A DNA stretch of 64,000 nucleotides from an uncultured Planctomycetaceae bacterium (GTDB lineage Bacteria > Planctomycetota > Planctomycetia > Planctomycetales > Planctomycetaceae): contig CAIQIE010000209.1 of assembly GCA_903871805.1 (NCBI GenBank), positions 1-64,000 on the forward strand, in the 5' to 3' direction. Numbering within the stretch: the first letter of the stretch is position 1; every line of letters starts with the position of its first letter. The position numbers and the translations under genes are program-made. This document shows, one piece after another, positions 1 to 8,882 of the stretch. The notes under the pieces are model-generated. The model had not been told where the DNA came from. It did no database searches and saw only the letters and a list, made by a program, of their open reading frames with translations.

Positions 1-3000
1 AGGCAGAGCGGTCGGATTGACCAGCATCCACAGTGCTTCATCGATCAGCAGTTGCTCAGCAGCGGCGGCCGGGGATTCCTGAGCAACGGCGGCAACGGTC
101 ACCTGTTCCGGGGACTGAACCGGCACTTCAGGAGCCACCATGTCGGCAGCATCAGGAGCAACAGGTTCGGCCTTCGCCGGGCGAACTTTCGCGGCTGACG
201 GCAGCAGTGACGTCAGCAGAGTTTCGTTGGCGAGAGCTGCCAGAGAATCGGCTTCGAGCGGGCTTTCTGAGGCGGTGACGGAGATTACGAACGGACGCGC
301 GTCGCTCCATGCACCGGACGTGCCCATGGAATTGAAACCGCGGACCCAGAACCGATAGGTTCCGTTTCTCAGAGCCTTGTCATCGGGCAGGGTGTAATAG
401 GCTTCCGTTCCGGTCGGGTTCAGCTGGAAGCTGGTGACCTGCAGCACGATGGTCTCATTCCGTTCGAGATCCCGGATCAGGATTTCGTAGCGGAAGGAGG
501 CTTTGTCGTGAGTCCATGAGAAGACGGGCGTGCTGTCATTCAGCGTTCCGCCGGGTCCGGTGATGGTTGGGGTCAGCGGGTCTGGAACGTCGATTCTCAG
601 ATTGAAGTTGGAGCTCCATGCGCTGTATTCGCCCGAGTTATTGTAGCCTCGGACGCGAGCGATGTAGGTGGTTTCCTTCAGGCGTTGTGCTGTCGGCACC
701 TTGAAGGACTTGGTGGTCAGGCCGTTCTGCAGAATCACGGAAGTCTGACGACCGGTTGCCGGATCGACTTCGCTAACCTGCAGCTGGTAGAACGGAGCAT
801 CCAGGTCTGTCGTCCAGACGAAGGTTGGGTTGGCATCATCGACGGAGCCCGCTGGATTGGCCACGGGGCCGACGATCTTTGGAATCAGCGGCGTGGGTTC
901 ATCGATGGTGAACGTGAACAGAGGACTGTATTCACCGGCTTCGCCCGCACTGTTGATACCACGAACCCACGAGCGATACTCACCCTGCGGCAGATTGACG
1001 AGGGAAGTAAACGAGTTGGTCGTCAGGTCTGACTTGCGGATGATCTGATACTGACCGGTGGTCATGTTGTTGACCCACAGATCATAACGCACAGCGCGAT
1101 CAACGGCTGTCCATGTGAACGTTGGATTTACGGTGGGTACGATCTTGCTTTTGTTGGGTCCCAGCGGACCGGTCATCACCGGCGCGGCGGGTGGCAGCAC
1201 GTCAACAGTGAAGCTCAGCGTAGGACTCCATGGGCTGACCCTGCCATTGGCATTTGCGGCTCGGACCCACGCGACGTAGCTACCCTGAGTAAACAGAGTT
1301 GGGTCGAAGTATGTCTGGGATCCGGGGATATCGGACTTTCGCAGGTACTGAACCTGACCCGTTGTGATATTGTTGACCCAGAGATCATAGGTTGCAGCGC
1401 CATCCACAGCAGTCCACGTGAATCGCGGATTGGGGTTGGTGGTCAGGGCGGTGGGGGACAGCAATGTGGGAGCAACCGGGATCGGTGCGACCAGATTGAA
1501 CTGAACCGGGCGGCTCCATGGGCTGAGTTCACCGACGGTATTGGCAGCGCGTACCCAGACGTTGTAGATACCATCCTTCAGCGGACTGAAGTGTGTGTAT
1601 TTGGTGCCGCTGTAGTTGGTGCGATAAATCACGCGTTCGCCGGTGGTTGCATTCTGCACCCACAGCCAGTAGGTCGAGGCATTCTGCGAAGTTGTCCATT
1701 CAAATTCCGGGGACGAGTTTGCAATATCGCCCAGTGGTTTGATCAGCGTTGGTGTTCCGGGAGACGGAACATCTACCGTGAAGAGGACGTAGTTGCTCCA
1801 TGCGGACAGTTGTCCGTTGATGTTGCCCACGGAACGAACACGGGCGCGGTAATCAAGTTGTTCGAACTGACGCGTCGCGGTGTAGCTGTTGGTGGTTACG
1901 GACGTGGTCAGGTAGTTGGCCCACGCCTTTGTGGTGGGATTGTACCGGTCGACTTCCAGAGTGTAGCTGGCGGTATTGCCGGAGGTTGTCCAGTTAAAGA
2001 CGGGCACTGGATCGGCGAGGATGCCTGTTGGAGACAGCATCACCGGGACGGATGGCAGCGGGATCACGGTACCGGTGAGCGTATACTGACCGATAGCGCC
2101 GTACTGTCCGGTGGAAGAGACGACAACGTAGTACGTGCCCTGAGTCACCTTCGCCGACAGGGAGGCGAACAGACTGTTTGAGGGATCATCACGAACGATG
2201 AGGTTGCCATTGCTGTCTCGCAGTTCCAGCACGAGGTCGGCATTGGTACCGAAAGTCAGAGCGTTATTGTTGAAGATCGTCTTCAGGTTCAAGCCTGTGA
2301 CGGAGAACGAGATATCTCCGGAGTCTGTTTCGAACTTGTAAACGTCCACATCATCATTCTGGCTGACGACGCCCTTCTGCAGGATGTCTGGAGCGGTCAC
2401 GATCAATTGCGTGGCTGTGGCAACGGTATTCCCGGCATCGTCAGCGCGGAATGCGACGGTTTTGTTGGTGGTGGCCGTCAGCACCTGGAAGTCGTCCTGA
2501 ATGCTGTTGGGGCCGTTGGAATCGGGAGCCACCACCCATGTTTCGCGTTCCGATCCATAGGGAGCCCCCATGATTGGTCCGAGGTCTGGTCGACCGCCGT
2601 CGTACTGTGCTGTCTGGTTGCCGTTGGCATCATAGACGCTGTGATGCAGCAGGTTCATGGTATGGCCAACTTCATGAGACGCCGCGAGGGCGATGCCCTT
2701 CACGTGGTCCGAGCCACCCCTGCCAACGTTGTCAGAAAACACGTAGCACGTGTTGACCGCGCTGTTATTGAACGAACCGAGATACGCGATGCCTCCGGGG
2801 CTTCCGATCCATGAACCATTGCCGCCGATGGAGACCAGCATGGTTTCGAAATCGTTATAGGTCCCTGGGTCAATCGTGGTCACGTTGATGCGGAATGGGC
2901 TGAAGTCTTCGGCAACGCGATACCACGTTTCCGTGATCATATCCAGCTCGGTATCGCTGAAGGTCGTCAGGTCATTGTCGATGTCAAACACCGGCGTCAG

Positions 3001-3258
3001 AACCGGACCGGTCTGGTTATCGGTACGGGAGTTAGGCCAGCCCTGGGATTCTGAGTGACCATCGAAATCGAGGTAGATAGTCACCGGAGCCCCGGGGAGA
3101 CTGTTGAGTTTGGGGATGGCTGTCAGGGGATTCGTCATGAGTGCACGAATCTCGAGCAATTCCGCTCCCATCCGCGGGGCAGCAGCAGCCCGGCGGCGGC
3201 GATCTGAGCCCGGAAGAACACTTCGAAATACTTGGCGAAGACCAGTGTAAGATGCCAT
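1..3258 (-). CDS. Secreted zinc metalloprotease-like protein with about six Fn3-like modules (3' end beyond window)
   Basis: Open frame read by hand on the minus strand from ATG at 3258 to the window edge, absent from the ORF track. Contains HEVGHTMNLLHH (HExxHxxxxxH-type zinc site) and repeated modules such as NPTFTWTAVDRAVRYDLWVNNMTTGQYQIIRKSDL. Confidence 0.85.
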   Translation of the reverse strand, partial: MASYTGLRQVFRSVLPGSDRRRRAAAAPRMGAELLEIRALMTNPLTAIPKLNSLPGAPVTIYLDFDGHSESQGWPNSRTDNQTGPVLTPVFDIDNDLTTFSDTELDMITETWYRVAEDFSPFRINVTTIDPGTYNDFETMLVSIGGNGSWIGSPGGIAYLGSFNNSAVNTCYVFSDNVGRGGSDHVKGIALAASHEVGHTMNLLHHSVYDANGNQTAQYDGGRPDLGPIMGAPYGSERETWVVAPDSNGPNSIQDDFQVLTATTNKTVAFRADDAGNTVATATQLIVTAPDILQKGVVSQNDDVDVYKFETDSGDISFSVTGLNLKTIFNNNALTFGTNADLVLELRDSNGNLIVRDDPSNSLFASLSAKVTQGTYYVVVSSTGQYGAIGQYTLTGTVIPLPSVPVMLSPTGILADPVPVFNWTTSGNTASYTLEVDRYNPTTKAWANYLTTSVTTNSYTATRQFEQLDYRARVRSVGNINGQLSAWSNYVLFTVDVPSPGTPTLIKPLGDIANSSPEFEWTTSQNASTYWLWVQNATTGERVIYRTNYSGTKYTHFSPLKDGIYNVWVRAANTVGELSPWSRPVQFNLVAPIPVAPTLLSPTALTTNPNPRFTWTAVDGAATYDLWVNNITTGQVQYLRKSDIPGSQTYFDPTLFTQGSYVAWVRAANANGRVSPWSPTLSFTVDVLPPAAPVMTGPLGPNKSKIVPTVNPTFTWTAVDRAVRYDLWVNNMTTGQYQIIRKSDLTTNSFTSLVNLPQGEYRSWVRGINSAGEAGEYSPLFTFTIDEPTPLIPKIVGPVANPAGSVDDANPTFVWTTDLDAPFYQLQVSEVDPATGRQTSVILQNGLTTKSFKVPTAQRLKETTYIARVRGYNNSGEYSAWSSNFNLRIDVPDPLTPTITGPGGTLNDSTPVFSWTHDKASFRYEILIRDLERNETIVLQVTSFQLNPTGTEAYYTLPDDKALRNGTYRFWVRGFNSMGTSGAWSDARPFVISVTASESPLEADSLAALANETLLTSLLPSAAKVRPAKAEPVAPDAADMVAPEVPVQSPEQVTVAAVAQESPAAAAEQLLIDEALWMLVNPTALP

Positions 3259-3745
3259 CTTTCGATCCCGACAGACGCAGCCAATAGAGATTCAGCAACA
3301 GGCGAACCGTACCGTGGGCGCATTGAACGCCGCACTGCACTTTCGATATCGGACGTAGAAGCCGTCAGAAAACCAACAGTTCCTTTCAGATGGTATCGAA
3401 ATTTGATTGAAATTCCCCACCATCACGATCTTTCCGGTCGTAACGGCAAAGCTTCAGGCCTGCTGGTTACGGCGATCGCGGCGAGATTAGCGAAAGCGGA
3501 ACCCCTGGCGGGATCACCCGCACTCTTTTGCCTCTGCAGCCGTCGCGAGTCGTCAAGCTAAGATGATATTCCTCCTGAGTAAACTGGCTGTTCCCGCTGG
3601 GCGTTTTGCTTTATTTATGGACCTTTTTGTCGCGTATCCTTGAGTAACTGACGGTTTCTTGAAAATCGCCAGCATTTTCAAGACTTTCCTGAAATAACCC
3701 GTGCCCCGTTGTCATCTTCAGTGTTGAGACAGAAGGAGTCGCTGG

Positions 3746-4336
3746 TTGGAGCAGAATGCGGAAAATTCCTCTGCTGATATCCCGTCAGCGTCCCCGTTTA
3801 ATACCTCACAACGCAGCGAGGTAGAGTCAGCCTGCGTACATTTGGAAAACGATCTGACTGCGTTTTTGCTGGGAATTCTGCACAACAGACATTTGGCAGA
3901 AGACGCCCGGCAGAGGACGGTGATCAAGGCGATTGAAGCGGCCAGTTCTGCCCGAATTCCGACAATTCGGGGTTGGTTGTTTCGGATCGCCCTGAATGAA
4001 GCTCGAGCGATTTTGCGAGAGGGACGAAGAGTTGCTCGGCAGTTGAAGTTTCTTGCGGCCACAGATGATTTGCAGAGTAGTGGGCCCAAAAATCAGGAAT
4101 CTTTTGATCGTCCTCCATTGATTTGTGAAGAAGTGTTGGTTGTGCTTCGGGAGTCCCTGGGTCAATTGCCGGACGAGCAGCGAGAAGTGATTCGTCGGCG
4201 GGTGTACTTGGAAATGACATTTGCGGAGATTGCTGCGGAGATGAATGTTCCTCTGGGAACAGTTCTGACATGGATGCGGCGGGGAGTGATGAAACTTCGG
4301 GAAGATCGTCGGCTGCGGGAAATGATGCTGGAGTAG
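3746..4336 (+). CDS. ECF-type RNA polymerase sigma factor
   Basis: Sigma-70 region 2-like N-terminus (DARQRTVIKAIEAASSARIPTIRGWLFRIALNEARAILRE) and region 4 HTH (LGQLPDEQREVIRRRVYLEMTFAEIAAEMNVPLGTVLTWMRRGVMKLRED). Confidence 0.92.
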   Translation: MEQNAENSSADIPSASPFNTSQRSEVESACVHLENDLTAFLLGILHNRHLAEDARQRTVIKAIEAASSARIPTIRGWLFRIALNEARAILREGRRVARQLKFLAATDDLQSSGPKNQESFDRPPLICEEVLVVLRESLGQLPDEQREVIRRRVYLEMTFAEIAAEMNVPLGTVLTWMRRGVMKLREDRRLREMMLE

Positions 4337-4367
4337 TGGGGACCAGATTTTCTGATGCTGGGATTCG

Positions 4368-4425
4368 CTGGTGTTGGGAACTGGTGTTGGGAACTGGTGT
4401 CGGGAACTGGTGTCGGGAACTGGTC
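4368..4425. repeat. 13-bp tandem repeat, about 4.5 units (CTGGTGTTGGGAA x2, CTGGTGTCGGGAA x2, partial)
   Basis: Directly visible: units at 4368, 4381, 4394, 4407 and a partial at 4420. Confidence 0.95.
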
Positions 4426-4465
4426 AGGGCGTTCGCGGCCTGCAGCCGGGATTTCCTTATTTAAG

Positions 4466-4996
4466 ATGGACAACATGATGGCCTATATCAATGACGAGCA
4501 GCGCGCGTGGGAGGCCACCCGGTATCTGCTGGAAGAGATGTCGCCCGACGAGCGGGTTCAGTTTGAATCGCAACTTGAGTGGGACGGGGCGTTGTGTGAC
4601 GAGCTGATCCTTGGGGTACGTCTGTTGGCGGCGACACGGGCTTCGTTTGCTGTCCCGGCTGTTCCGCCGGTGCCTGTCAAATCGAGCATCTCGGTCCCGG
4701 GGCGAACCGCCGTGTTCAGTGCTCTTGTGGCATTGTGTCTGATGTTGATGGCGGTGGTTTCGGAAGTCCGGCGTGGCTATTCGCCATCGGTTCTGCTTCA
4801 GGATGCCGTGGCGTTGTCGGATCTGCTGGACGGGTCGGAAATGATTCCTGTGGACCGGGAAGCGGACGTCGAGGGTTTGATTGACGACCATGTCGCGATG
4901 CCGGAAAACCCCGACTGGTTGATTACCGCTCTTGATCTTGATGAACAGGACTCGGACGTGGACGCTGCGCCGGAAGAGGACGAGGGCTTATTCTGA
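4466..4996 (+). CDS. Putative membrane-anchored anti-sigma factor-like protein
   Basis: ORF downstream of the sigma gene. MDNMMAYINDEQRAWEATRYLLEEMSPDERVQFESQLEWD resembles the short N-terminal region of anti-sigma factors. One TM segment (TAVFSALVALCLMLMAVV). The tracked ORF begins at 4355, inside the tandem repeat; 4466 is my preferred start. Confidence 0.6.
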   Translation: MDNMMAYINDEQRAWEATRYLLEEMSPDERVQFESQLEWDGALCDELILGVRLLAATRASFAVPAVPPVPVKSSISVPGRTAVFSALVALCLMLMAVVSEVRRGYSPSVLLQDAVALSDLLDGSEMIPVDREADVEGLIDDHVAMPENPDWLITALDLDEQDSDVDAAPEEDEGLF

Positions 4997-5043
4997 CAAA
5001 CTGGTGTGAGGCGGCAGACTGTTTTCCAAAGACAAACAAATTT

Positions 5044-5811
5044 GTGAAGAGCCATTCCTCTATGACGCGACGAGACTCCCGATTACTGCAGGGCCTCTGT
5101 GGATTGCTGATCATCGTGCCGAACACGTTGGTGCCGAACACGTTGGTGTCGGTCGTTGCGAATTCCGCATATCAGAATCCTCCTGAGGCGCCTGGTTCCG
5201 GCGAGGCTGTGAAGGAGAAGGGAAAAGCGGGTGTTCCAAAGAATTCGGCGAAGCAGGACATCGGTGATCAGGACCGATCGGCGGCGTTGTCTTTTGTTGC
5301 AGAGCATCATCCGGAGTTATCACACCTGCTGATGCAGCTTCAGAAGTCCCGCCCGCTGGAATTTGAGCGTGCCCTTCGCGAGTTGGTACTGCAGACTCAG
5401 GCGATTGCGCGATTGCAGGACAAGAATCCGGCCCGCTATCAGACGCAGCTGGCAGCATGGAAGCTGGATTCGCAGATTCGTGTACTGATGGCTCGTTGGG
5501 CTCGTACGGAAGACGCCGCTTTGCAATCACAGATCCGCACATTGATTGCTCAGCGACAGCAGATGAAAGTCAGTCAGCTTCAGGCGGATCGACAGAAGCT
5601 GGAAGAGCAGTTGAAGCGAATCGAGGACCAGTTGTCTGGATACGCTGGTCCTGAAGAGCAGCGGGTGGATACGGAATGGGAGCAGCTGTCACGTCGCGCG
5701 AAGGCCGCCAGCCGGTCGGTCAATCCGGGCAATCGTGAGGCTGTCATCAAGGGCAATAAGCCAGCAAAGTCCGTTAATGAAAAAGATGTTCCGGCCGACG
5801 GCAAACAGTAA
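5044..5811 (+). CDS. Secreted coiled-coil protein of unknown function
   Basis: Signal-like N-terminus, then Q/R/E-rich helical region (LIAQRQQMKVSQLQADRQKLEEQLKRIEDQL). Sits between the sigma genes and the DUF1549 gene; the start may be ATG at 5062. Confidence 0.6.
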   Translation: MKSHSSMTRRDSRLLQGLCGLLIIVPNTLVPNTLVSVVANSAYQNPPEAPGSGEAVKEKGKAGVPKNSAKQDIGDQDRSAALSFVAEHHPELSHLLMQLQKSRPLEFERALRELVLQTQAIARLQDKNPARYQTQLAAWKLDSQIRVLMARWARTEDAALQSQIRTLIAQRQQMKVSQLQADRQKLEEQLKRIEDQLSGYAGPEEQRVDTEWEQLSRRAKAASRSVNPGNREAVIKGNKPAKSVNEKDVPADGKQ

Positions 5812-5960
5812 CACGGCAAACAGTCATACAGGAATTTCGTCAGGGGCTTTGTAAAGTTTCGTCTCTTTACCGACAGCGTTTTCGGAAGTCCGTTCATCAG
5901 AATCAGATCCTTGTAACCGCAGGGATCTTTGTCGATTTTATTGGGAATAAGGCGACAACC

Positions 5961-8699
5961 ATGATCAGCAGGATTCTGCGTGTCAGTCTGGCCGGGTTCA
6001 CCGGTCTTGTGATGATGGCCGCGGCGCAGGCGCAACAGTCTCCGGTGGTGGCCGCTTCGGCAGCCTCGCGGTTTGCTGGTGCGGACGCCGCCGAGGTGCC
6101 GGATTTTCAGAAGCACATCGTCCCGCTGCTTGGAAAACTGGGCTGCAATGGGCGGGCCTGTCATGGTTCGTTTCAGGGGCGCGGCGGGTTTCGGCTATCG
6201 TTGTTTGGCTATGACTTTGCAAACGACCATGGCGAACTGTATGGCCGTGTGGATACGGAAACGGCGGGTGACAGTCTGATTCTGCAGAAGGCGTTGATGC
6301 AGATTCCGCATGAAGGCGGACAGCGACTAAAACCGGGGTCATGGGAACATCACCTGGTGCTGCGGTGGGTTCAGGCGGGGGCTCCGGCCCGTGTGGAGAA
6401 TCCGGCAACGCTGACGCGGCTGGAGGTCACTCCTTCTGAAATTTTGTTTACGGCTGAGGGACAGCAGCAGCCACTGCAGGCGATTGCGGTTTGGTCGGAT
6501 GGAAGTCGTGAAGATGTCACAACGCTGTGTCGTTTTCAGACGAATGACGATCAGATCGCGGACATCAGCAAGGAAGGTCTCGTCTCTGCGGGATCACCGG
6601 GCGACACGCATGTGGTGGCATTTTATGACAGCGCTGTGGTGCCGATTCCGGTGATTCGACCGGTCACACCTCAATATGGTGAAAACTATCCTCAGGTTGC
6701 GGCTACCACAAAAATCGACGAGCTGGTTGTTCAAAAGCTTCGAAAGATCGGCGTTGTTCAGTCTGATCTGTGCAATGACGCGGAGTTTCTGCGACGAGTC
6801 AGTCTGGATGTCACTGGTACACTGCCAACGACAGCAGAAGTCCGCGAGTTTCTGGCAGACACTACGGCCGACAAACGCCGTCGCAAGATCGATGAGCTTC
6901 TGGAGCGTCCTGGTTATGTAGCCTGGTGGACAACCAAACTGTGCGACTTCACGGGCAACAGCGACGACAAGCTGAACAACGTGACCCCGGTACAGGCAGA
7001 GGCCTCCAAACAGTGGTATGCGTGGATTGAAAAGCGGGTGCGGGAAAACGTTTCGTACGACAAGATTGTGGAAGGGATTGTGCTGGCAATCAGCCGCAAT
7101 GAAGGGGAATCGTACGAGGACTACTGCGCTAACGTTTCAAAGCTGTACCACAAGGATGGCCCGGGGGCCGCCGGGTATGCGGATCGCCAGGGTTTGGCCC
7201 ATTTCTGGGCGCGTCAGAATTTCCAGACGTCGGAAGATCGCGTGATCGGGTTTGCGTACACCTTCCTTGGAACTCGCATTCAGTGTGCACAGTGCCACAA
7301 GCATCCGTTTGACCAATGGACGCAGGACGACTTCCAGCAGTTTGAGGGGTTTTTCCGGGGCACCGTGGGCAGGCAGAATTCCCGACCGGACGCCAAAGCA
7401 GACTATGAAAAAATGGTGGCTGGCTTTGAGGGGACAGCGGGGCTGAAGGGCAACGATCTGCGGCGCATTCTGGCCGAGCAGGTACAGAAGGGGGCCACGA
7501 TCCCGCTGGCGGAAGTTTACACAGTGAAGGCTCAGCCGCCACGACGCAACAACAGGACACCCCGCCGCAATAACTCGCCGATCCCGGCCACCGCCAAACT
7601 TCTTGCCGGTCCGGTGATTGATCTTTCGCAGCACGAGGACATTCGTCAGCCGCTGATGGACTGGCTGCGGTCTCCCGAGAATCCGCTGTTTGCAAAGGCC
7701 TTTGTCAATCGCGTGTGGGCTTCCTACTTCAACGTGGGCATTGTTCAGCCGGCAGACGACCTGAATCTGGCGAACCCTCCCGTCAATGCGCCGCTGCTGG
7801 ATTATTTGGCGCGCGGCTTTATTGAAAACGGCTTTGATATGAAATGGCTGCACAGGGAGATTCTGAACAGTCGCACATATCAGCTGAGCTGGATCCCGAA
7901 TTCCACGAATCGTCTGGATGAGCGGAATTTCAGCCGTGCTGTGCCTCGCCGACTGCCGGCCGAAGTGGCCTGGGACATCATGGTCCAGGCCACGCTGAAC
8001 ACGTCAAAGAACACGGAGTTTGTTTCCAGTGTGGACAAACGCGCACTGTCGATTCCTGGTGCTGGTCTGCGACAGCGTAATCGCAATCCGGCCGACTATG
8101 CACTGACTGTCTTTGGGCGATCCATCCGGGAAAGTAACTGCGATTGTGACCGTACAGAAGAGCCTAGTTTGCTGCAGACGATTTTTGTTCGCAACGATGC
8201 GCAGGTGCTGTCATTGCTGGATTCAGGTGACGGCTGGCTTCGGGAAGTCGCTGAAAAGCATCAGCTGAATTTTCAGCCACGGTCCACGCCCGACGGCGGG
8301 AACGCTCAGCAGAAGGCCCAGGCAAAGGCTCGTTTTGAAACGCAGCTTCAGCGTCTTCGGGAACGACTGGACACCGCACAGAAGAATGGTGCGGAAAGAC
8401 AGGTCGTGGCCCTGAAAGCCCAACTGAAGAAGCTGCGAGAACAGGCCAGAACGCAGGGAGTGGAAATTTCACAGGACGTCGAACCGGAGCCAGTTGCTGC
8501 AACCATCACGGTTCCTGCAAATCTGAACACCGAGGAAATCATCGCCGATGCTTATCTGAGAAGTCTGTCTCGTCTGCCAACGACTGATGAAATGCAGACT
8601 TCAAAAACCTTTATTGCGGAATCGAAGGATCCGGTGGAAGGCATTCGTGCGGTCCTCTGGGCTTTGATGAACACTCGGGAATTTATGGTCAACCACTGA
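5961..8699 (+). CDS. DUF1549/DUF1553 domain-containing secreted protein with Big_2-like Ig domain
   Basis: GCNGRACHGSFQGRGGFRLSLFGYDF near the N-terminus, CAQCHKHPFDQW, DUF1553-type FVNRVWASYFNVGIVQPADD and RRLPAEVAWDIMV. Confidence 0.9.
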   Translation: MISRILRVSLAGFTGLVMMAAAQAQQSPVVAASAASRFAGADAAEVPDFQKHIVPLLGKLGCNGRACHGSFQGRGGFRLSLFGYDFANDHGELYGRVDTETAGDSLILQKALMQIPHEGGQRLKPGSWEHHLVLRWVQAGAPARVENPATLTRLEVTPSEILFTAEGQQQPLQAIAVWSDGSREDVTTLCRFQTNDDQIADISKEGLVSAGSPGDTHVVAFYDSAVVPIPVIRPVTPQYGENYPQVAATTKIDELVVQKLRKIGVVQSDLCNDAEFLRRVSLDVTGTLPTTAEVREFLADTTADKRRRKIDELLERPGYVAWWTTKLCDFTGNSDDKLNNVTPVQAEASKQWYAWIEKRVRENVSYDKIVEGIVLAISRNEGESYEDYCANVSKLYHKDGPGAAGYADRQGLAHFWARQNFQTSEDRVIGFAYTFLGTRIQCAQCHKHPFDQWTQDDFQQFEGFFRGTVGRQNSRPDAKADYEKMVAGFEGTAGLKGNDLRRILAEQVQKGATIPLAEVYTVKAQPPRRNNRTPRRNNSPIPATAKLLAGPVIDLSQHEDIRQPLMDWLRSPENPLFAKAFVNRVWASYFNVGIVQPADDLNLANPPVNAPLLDYLARGFIENGFDMKWLHREILNSRTYQLSWIPNSTNRLDERNFSRAVPRRLPAEVAWDIMVQATLNTSKNTEFVSSVDKRALSIPGAGLRQRNRNPADYALTVFGRSIRESNCDCDRTEEPSLLQTIFVRNDAQVLSLLDSGDGWLREVAEKHQLNFQPRSTPDGGNAQQKAQAKARFETQLQRLRERLDTAQKNGAERQVVALKAQLKKLREQARTQGVEISQDVEPEPVAATITVPANLNTEEIIADAYLRSLSRLPTTDEMQTSKTFIAESKDPVEGIRAVLWALMNTREFMVNH

Positions 8700-8882
8700 T
8701 GAACCGGGGGCAGCTTCCGGGTGAACTCTCGCCCGGTTCTGTTGCACTCAACGATGACTGAACTGCTGTGGGGCATCCTGCGGGAGGCATCGCAGCACCT
8801 GCTCAAAGCGATTTGAGCGAAAGACATAGTATTTTCGGATAGATACTCACTGCACACTTCTGTTTTTCCCAGGAGCCATCCC

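Noticed and set aside
1591-2814. Plus-strand ORFs of 196 and 135 aa near the left edge
   Set aside because: Opposite-strand shadows of the minus-strand metalloprotease/Fn3 frame; no recognisable domains.
4368-4425. Possible mini-CRISPR
   Set aside because: Units are 13 bp head-to-tail with no spacers; a simple tandem repeat.
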